In this document: positions 59,794 through 64,000 of the stretch, piece by piece | Layout: each line of letters starts with the position of its first letter | Position numbering within the stretch: position 1 is the stretch's first letter | From: Pseudonocardia sp. HH130629-09 | GTDB taxonomy: Bacteria; Actinomycetota; Actinomycetes; Mycobacteriales; Pseudonocardiaceae | Direction of reading: 5' to 3' | Length of the DNA: 64,000 bases | Assembly (NCBI RefSeq): GCF_001294645.1 | Contig: NZ_CP011868.1 | Coordinates: 5,270,001 to 5,334,000 of the forward strand | Translations under genes and position numbers: made by a program | The notes under the pieces: generated by a model | Told to the model about the DNA's origin: nothing | What the model saw: the letters and a program-made list of their open reading frames with translations, nothing else | Databases searched by the model: none

Positions 59794-60273
59794 TCAGCTC
59801 CTGGTGGAGCGGGCCGTCCCCACCTCGTCGGCGGAGGGCTCGGTGACGGCCGCCCGGTGCCCGTCTGTCCCCGCAGCGCGCTCCTCCAGGGCGGTCAGCC
59901 GCTGCTCCAGCTCGCTCTCCCGCCGGGTCAGCTCCGCGTCCCGGACGGCGATCTGGCGGGCCAGGTTCGTCAGGTGCTGGCTGATCTCCCGGTCCCGCAG
60001 GTAGGTGTTCAGCATCCCGAACACGAAGGCGACCACGAGCAGGTAGACCAGCAGGTCCGTGCCGCGGCCGATGCCCACCGCCCGGGCCAGGTAGGTCAGG
60101 TCGTTCGGGCGCAGGACCGCGTAGATGTTCAGCACGATGAACGCGCCGAAGGCGATCCGCTTGCTCGCCCGCACGCCGACGCTCTGGCCGCTGCGCACGA
60201 AGTAGACGAGCGCGCCGACCGCGGCGGCCAGGAGCAGGATCTGCAGGATCACGGTGTTCGCCTCCTGGGTCAT
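59794..60273 (-). CDS. DUF2304 membrane protein
   Basis: A 159-residue protein: three TM helices (ILLLAAAVGALVYFV, IAFGAFIVLNIYAVL, DLLVYLLVVAFVFGMLN) and a C-terminal charged helix, RDAELTRRESELEQRLTALEE, probably coiled coil. Such proteins accompany GT2 dolichol-type transferases. Its ATG overlaps the GT2 stop (ATGA), so the two are coupled. Confidence 0.85.
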   Translation of the reverse strand: MTQEANTVILQILLLAAAVGALVYFVRSGQSVGVRASKRIAFGAFIVLNIYAVLRPNDLTYLARAVGIGRGTDLLVYLLVVAFVFGMLNTYLRDREISQHLTNLARQIAVRDAELTRRESELEQRLTALEERAAGTDGHRAAVTEPSADEVGTARSTRS

Positions 60274-60965
60274 CGCTGCCGTACCGACAGGTCGAACAGG
60301 ATGTTCACCCCGTTGAACAGCGACTGGCCCTTGGATCGTGAGTACTCGGTGTAGCGGATCGTGACCGGGACCTCGCGGATCCGCCACGACGAACGGGCCA
60401 GCGACGCGACGATCTCCGACGCGTGCGCCATCCCGTTCATGGTGATCCGCAGGTCCTCCGCGACCGCGCGGTTCATGGCCCGCAGCCCGTTGTGGGCGTC
60501 GGTGAGCTTGAGCTTGCGGCTGGCCGGGGACAGCGCCGCGACGGTGCGCAGCACCAGCCGCTTGAGCGGCGGGACCGGCTCGGTCGACTCGAGGAAGCGC
60601 GAGCCGAGGACGACGTCGGCCTCGCCGCCGCGCAGGATCGCGGCCATCCGGACGGCGTCGGCGACGTCGTGCTGGCCGTCGGCGTCGAAGGTGACGATCC
60701 GCTCCGCCCCGCGGAGCAGGGCGTAGTCGATCCCGGTCTGCAGCGACGCGCCCTGCCCGAGGTTGATCGGGTGCCGCACGAGGTGCGCCTCGGTGCCGGC
60801 GATGCGTTCGGCGGAGGAGTCCCGGCTGCCGTCGTCGACACACACGACGTTCGGGAAGGCCGTGCGGATCTCCGCGACGACCTCGGCGATGACGGTGTCC
60901 TCGTTGTACACGGGGACCACCACCCAGGTGCCGGTGTCGGCGACCACGTCCCACTCCCTCGTCAC
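60270..60965 (-). CDS. Family 2 glycosyltransferase
   Basis: A 231-residue GT2/GT-A transferase: WVVVPVYNEDTVIAEVV, VVCVDDGSRDSS, FDADGQHDVADAV (DxD) and DVVLGSRFL, ending RYTEYSRSKGQSLFNGVNIL. This resembles polyprenyl-phosphate glucosyl/mannosyl transferases. The GTG at 60965 is taken; a GTG at 60947 preceded by GAGGGAG at 5-nt spacing is an equally good start. Works with the DUF2304 protein. Confidence 0.9.
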   Translation of the reverse strand: MTREWDVVADTGTWVVVPVYNEDTVIAEVVAEIRTAFPNVVCVDDGSRDSSAERIAGTEAHLVRHPINLGQGASLQTGIDYALLRGAERIVTFDADGQHDVADAVRMAAILRGGEADVVLGSRFLESTEPVPPLKRLVLRTVAALSPASRKLKLTDAHNGLRAMNRAVAEDLRITMNGMAHASEIVASLARSSWRIREVPVTIRYTEYSRSKGQSLFNGVNILFDLSVRQR

Positions 60966-60971
60966 TGACCG

Positions 60972-60989
60972 GCGGCCGTGCACGGCCGC
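60972..60989. promoter_or_regulatory. 18-bp perfect palindrome between GT2 and methyltransferase genes
   Basis: GCGGCCGTGCACGGCCGC reads the same on both strands, in the 111-bp divergent gap. It could be an operator for both genes or a hairpin in the 5' leader of GT2. GC-rich palindromes arise often by chance at this composition. Confidence 0.3.
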
Positions 60990-61076
60990 ACCGCAGAGGC
61001 TATCGGTCCGGGTATCCGAGCCGTGCGACGGTGGGCAGGGTTCGGGGCGAACGTGATGTTCCGTACCGTTCGTGAC

Positions 61077-62078
61077 ATGGACCCGAGAACGCTGCTCGAG
61101 GTGATGCTGGCCGATCTGGACAGCGCGCCGGAGCTGTACCGGCCGACGGACTTCTGGCGGACCGGGCTGGAGAAGGTGGTCGCCGACCTGCGGGAACGCG
61201 GGTTCGCGGAGTTCCGCAGGCACCCGTCGGCCACGTTCTTCTACGCCCCGCAGTACGCGCCGGTGTCCAGGCCGGCGGCGATGCTGTCGCGGGCGTTCGG
61301 GATGCTGGGCGGCCCCGGCGCGCTGCTGCGCGGGCGGATCGACCAGGTTCCCGTCGCCCGGGCCCACCACGCCACGGTGACCGCCCTCGACCCCGCCGAC
61401 CGGTCGCCGTCGCTCGCCGGGTTCAGCGAGTCGACCGCCGGCGCCCCCGCCGAGCAGCTGGAGTTCGACGGCCGCCGGTTCAGCCGGTCGTCGCTGAACT
61501 ACCTGCGCGGGCTGGTCATGCTCAAGCGGGCCGTGCCCGACCTCGACGTCTCGACCGTCCTGGAGATCGGCGGCGGGTTCGGCACGCTCGGGGAGATCCT
61601 GCTGTCGGGCAACCCCGGACTGCGCTACATCGATGTCGACATCCCGCCGGTCGCCGCCGTCGCCACGCACTACCTGCGCGAGGCGCTCGGGCCGGAGAAG
61701 GTCGGCGACTACGCGGCCACCCGCGAGCGCGAGAAGATCGTGATCGACGAGCTGGAGCACCCGGCGACCGTGCTGTGCTCCTGGCAGCTGCCCCGGCTCA
61801 CCGGGACCGTCGACCTGTTCGCCAACTTCATCTCCTTCCAGGAGATGGAGCCCGAGGTGGTGGCGAACTACGCGAACCTGGTCACCGAACTGGGGGCCCG
61901 CTGGCTGCTGCTGCGCAACTCCCCGACCGGCAAGCCGGGAGTGCGCGAGCCCATGCTGCGGCGCCACTACCTGGAGATGTTCGACCGGTTCGAGCTCGTC
62001 GACTCCGACGCCGGGCTCTACGGCCAGGACTGCGAGGGCACGGTGTCCGAGGTGATGGTGCTCGCGCGGCGCTCGTAG
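61077..62078 (+). CDS. Putative sugar O-methyltransferase
   Basis: A 333-residue protein: N-terminal LRERGFAEFRRHPSATFFYAP, then SSLNYLRGLVMLKRAVPD, SAM motif VLEIGGGFGTLGEILL, YIDVDIPPVAAVATHYL, LFANFISFQEMEPEVVANYA, ending TVSEVMVLARR. This matches the putative sugar O-methyltransferase family (TIGR04371, from memory). TACCGT is 7 nt before the ATG. It stands 10 nt before the PseI-like synthase, implying a methylated nonulosonate or linked sugar. Confidence 0.78.
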   Translation: MDPRTLLEVMLADLDSAPELYRPTDFWRTGLEKVVADLRERGFAEFRRHPSATFFYAPQYAPVSRPAAMLSRAFGMLGGPGALLRGRIDQVPVARAHHATVTALDPADRSPSLAGFSESTAGAPAEQLEFDGRRFSRSSLNYLRGLVMLKRAVPDLDVSTVLEIGGGFGTLGEILLSGNPGLRYIDVDIPPVAAVATHYLREALGPEKVGDYAATREREKIVIDELEHPATVLCSWQLPRLTGTVDLFANFISFQEMEPEVVANYANLVTELGARWLLLRNSPTGKPGVREPMLRRHYLEMFDRFELVDSDAGLYGQDCEGTVSEVMVLARRS

Positions 62079-62088
62079 GGTGGCGCGC

Positions 62089-63147
62089 ATGCGCACCCCG
62101 GACCCGATCGAGATCGGCGGCCACCTCGTGGGACCCGGCGAACGACCGTTCGTCATCGCGGAGGTCTCCGGCAACCACAACGGCTCGCTGGACAGGGCGC
62201 TGGAGATCGTCGACGCGATCGCCGGGACCGGGGCGCAGGCGGTGAAGTTCCAGACCTACCGGGCCGACACGATCACCATCGACGCCGACGGCCCGGCCTT
62301 CCGGATCCGTGACGACCACGGTCTGTGGGGCGGGCGGAACCTCTACCAGCTCTACGAGCAGGCGCACACGCCCTGGGAGTGGCACGAGCCGCTGTTCGCC
62401 CGTGCGCGGGAGCACGGCCTGGTGCCGTTCTCCAGCCCGTTCGACCCGACGGCGATCGAGCTGCTGGAGTCCCTCGACGCGCCGGCGTACAAGGTGGCCT
62501 CGGCCGAGCTGGTCGACCTGCCGCTGATCCGGGCGATGGCCGCGACCGGCAAGCCGATGGTGATCTCCACCGGGATGGCGACGCTGGCCGAGATCGACGC
62601 CGCCGTCGCCGCCGCCCGCGAGGGCGGTGCGACGCAGATCGTGCTGCTGGCCTGCACCGCCTCGTACCCGGCGGACCCGGTCGACGCGAACCTGCAGACG
62701 ATCCCGGCGTTGCGCGAGGCGTTCGGCGTGCCGATCGGGCTGTCCGACCACACCCCGGGCATCGGGGTGCCGGTCGCCGCCGTCGCGCTCGGCGCGGTCG
62801 CGATCGAGAAGCACGTGACGCTGCGGCGTGACGACGGCGGCGTCGACTCCGACTTCTCCCTGGAGCCCGCCGAGCTGGCGTCGCTGGTCACCGAGACCGA
62901 CGTGGCTCGCCGCGCGATGGGCCCGGCCCGGTTCGGCCCCCGCGAGTCCGAGCGCGACACCCTGGCGCTGCGCCGCTCGCTGTGGGTGGTCGCCGACGTC
63001 GCCGCGGGCGAGAAAGTGACCGCGGACAACGTCCGGTCGATCCGCCCGGCGGGTGGTCTGCACACCGACACGATCGGCACCGTCCTGGGCCGGACCTTCA
63101 CCCGCGACGTCGCCCGCGGCACCCCGCTGACCTGGGACCTGATCTGA
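62089..63147 (+). CDS. pseI: Pseudaminic acid/sialic acid synthase (NeuB/PseI family)
   Basis: A 352-residue PEP-dependent condensing enzyme: FVIAEVSGNHNGSLDRAL, AVKFQTYRADT, GLWGGRNLYQLYEQAHTPWEW (a PseI-type block), KVASAELVDLPLI, KPMVISTGMATLAEI and GLSDHTPG, then EKHVTLRRDDGGVDSDFSLEPAEL. A C-terminal SAF antifreeze-like domain (about 285-352) ends it. The product is a nine-carbon sugar acid. TAGGGT lies 7 nt before the ATG. The remaining pathway genes (dehydratase, aminotransferase, CMP ligase) are not in the window. Confidence 0.9.
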   Translation: MRTPDPIEIGGHLVGPGERPFVIAEVSGNHNGSLDRALEIVDAIAGTGAQAVKFQTYRADTITIDADGPAFRIRDDHGLWGGRNLYQLYEQAHTPWEWHEPLFARAREHGLVPFSSPFDPTAIELLESLDAPAYKVASAELVDLPLIRAMAATGKPMVISTGMATLAEIDAAVAAAREGGATQIVLLACTASYPADPVDANLQTIPALREAFGVPIGLSDHTPGIGVPVAAVALGAVAIEKHVTLRRDDGGVDSDFSLEPAELASLVTETDVARRAMGPARFGPRESERDTLALRRSLWVVADVAAGEKVTADNVRSIRPAGGLHTDTIGTVLGRTFTRDVARGTPLTWDLI

Positions 63148-63156
63148 GCGGAAGGC

Positions 63157-64000
63157 TCAGTGCAGGGTGCCCAGCGCCGCCTTGGTGAAGGGCACCAGCT
63201 CGGACTCGCGGCCCTCCAGTACCTTGCTGCCCCACTCGGGGTCGGCGAGCAGCGCCCGGCCGACGGCGACGAGGTCGAACTCGTCGTCCTCCAGCCGGTC
63301 GAGGAGCTTCTCGACGCCGCTCACGTCGGCGCGGGCGTCGGCGCCGGCGAACATCGCCGGGTCGAAGACCTGGTCCAGGCCGACCGAGCCGACGGTGATC
63401 GTCGGCAGCCCGGTGACCTTGCGGGCCCACCCGGCGATGTTGAGCTCGGCGTCGGCGTCGGGGAACTCCGGCTCCCAGTAGCGGCGCCCGGACGCGTGGA
63501 ACGCGGTCACCCCGGCGTCGGCGAGCGGGGTCAGCACCTCGGTCAGCTCGTCGGGGGTGGCGGCGAGACGCGCGTCGTAGTGGTTGCTCTTCCACTGGGA
63601 GAATCGGAACACGACCGGATAGTCGGGCGCGACGCGTTCGCGGACCGCGGCGACGATCTCGGCGGCGAAGCGGGCGCGCTCGGCCAGGCCGCCGCCGTAG
63701 CCGTCGGTGCGGCGGTTGGTGCGCTCCCACAGGAACTCGTCGATCAGGTAGCCGTGCGCGCCGTGCAGCTCGACGCCGTCGAAGCCGATCCGCTCGGCCT
63801 GCGCCGCGGCCTCGGCGAACGCGCCGACGATCCGGTCGATCCCGGCGAGGTCCAGCGCCTGCCCCGCGCCCTCGGTGCCGTCGAGCGCGACGCCCGACGG
63901 GCCGACGGACGGGGCCTCGGGGAACGGCGGCTTCCCGGCCTCGCGGGTGATGCCGACGTGCCAGAGCTGCGGCATGATCCGGCCGCCCGCCTCGTGCACC
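63157..64000 (-). CDS. NADH:flavin oxidoreductase, Old Yellow Enzyme family (partial, N-terminus off right edge)
   Basis: The C-terminal ~280 residues of an FMN-dependent ene-reductase. The active-site pair lies in GFDGVELHGAHGYLIDEFLWERTNRRTD cut short here, and MPQLWHVG, FRFSQWKSNHYDA and DLVAVGRALLADPEW are family blocks. It reduces activated alkenes or nitro compounds; the physiological substrate is unknown. The stop lies 9 bp from pseI (convergent), with no clear hairpin. Confidence 0.92.
   Translation of the reverse strand, partial: VHEAGGRIMPQLWHVGITREAGKPPFPEAPSVGPSGVALDGTEGAGQALDLAGIDRIVGAFAEAAAQAERIGFDGVELHGAHGYLIDEFLWERTNRRTDGYGGGLAERARFAAEIVAAVRERVAPDYPVVFRFSQWKSNHYDARLAATPDELTEVLTPLADAGVTAFHASGRRYWEPEFPDADAELNIAGWARKVTGLPTITVGSVGLDQVFDPAMFAGADARADVSGVEKLLDRLEDDEFDLVAVGRALLADPEWGSKVLEGRESELVPFTKAALGTLH

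Overview
The window is GC-rich actinobacterial chromosome. It has GTG/TTG starts, GTGA/ATGA start-stop overlaps, mycobacterial-type gene blocks and many genes with a TAnnnT box 6-8 nt before the start codon (probable leaderless transcripts). Gene content fits a mycolate-lacking relative of mycobacteria in the Pseudonocardiales, possibly Pseudonocardia; the genus is an inference. I see no insertion sequence, prophage, integrase or CRISPR array, so this reads as core or near-core chromosome with lineage-specific insertions.

Layout. 1-6 kb, minus strand: end of the cell-shape/Ser-Thr kinase operon (pbpA partial, rodA, pstP, fhaB, fhaA), followed by a tRNA-Leu(CAG) with a U-tract terminator, as in the oriC-proximal region of Mycobacterium. 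6-10 kb: a P-loop-degenerate kinase homologue, an IclR regulator beside a MetE/YxjG-like methyltransferase, a TfoX-N protein and a methyltransferase. 10-13 kb, minus: DUF59 protein, amidohydrolase and zinc alcohol dehydrogenase, the usual companions of propane monooxygenase, without the monooxygenase. 13-20.6 kb: thioesterase, NAD(P)-binding protein, FAD disulfide reductase-like protein, coiled-coil protein, TM0106-type nuclease, gamma-glutamyltransferase, then a terminator fused to a parS-like palindrome. 20.6-24 kb: MarR regulator and a DHA2 exporter with a long C-terminal beta-sandwich-type extension.

24-36 kb, plus: cupin-like lipoprotein, small membrane protein, Fpg/Nei glycosylase, LytS-type sensor kinase, S49 peptidase, LytTR response regulator, then two sodium:monocarboxylate-type symporters, each preceded by a two-TM partner (one carries a ~700-residue disordered arm). 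The likely logic is a sensor/regulator pair controlling carboxylate uptake. 36-39.6 kb: rhodanese, DUF4328 protein and, on the minus strand, three consecutive Roadblock-like proteins without a GTPase; the last overlaps the DUF4328 gene tail-to-tail by 212 bp. 39.7-45.6 kb: P450, SEC-C protein, ferritin, CPBP protease, two small membrane proteins, and a DUF2470 protein under a clear IdeR/DtxR iron box.

45.7-56.5 kb follows the Mycobacterium tuberculosis Rv3806c-Rv3841 neighbourhood: unknown protein, pheA, phosphoglycerate mutase-like protein, metallopeptidase, septum-formation protein, then a YjfM/YjfC/YjfL-like trio, glycosyltransferase, HAD phosphatase, and the decaprenylphosphoryl-ribose phosphatase and synthase for arabinogalactan. 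56.6-64 kb is envelope glycan: sugar epimerase, polytopic protein, DUF2304 protein, GT2 transferase, sugar O-methyltransferase, pseudaminate/sialate-type synthase, and a partial Old Yellow Enzyme at the right edge.
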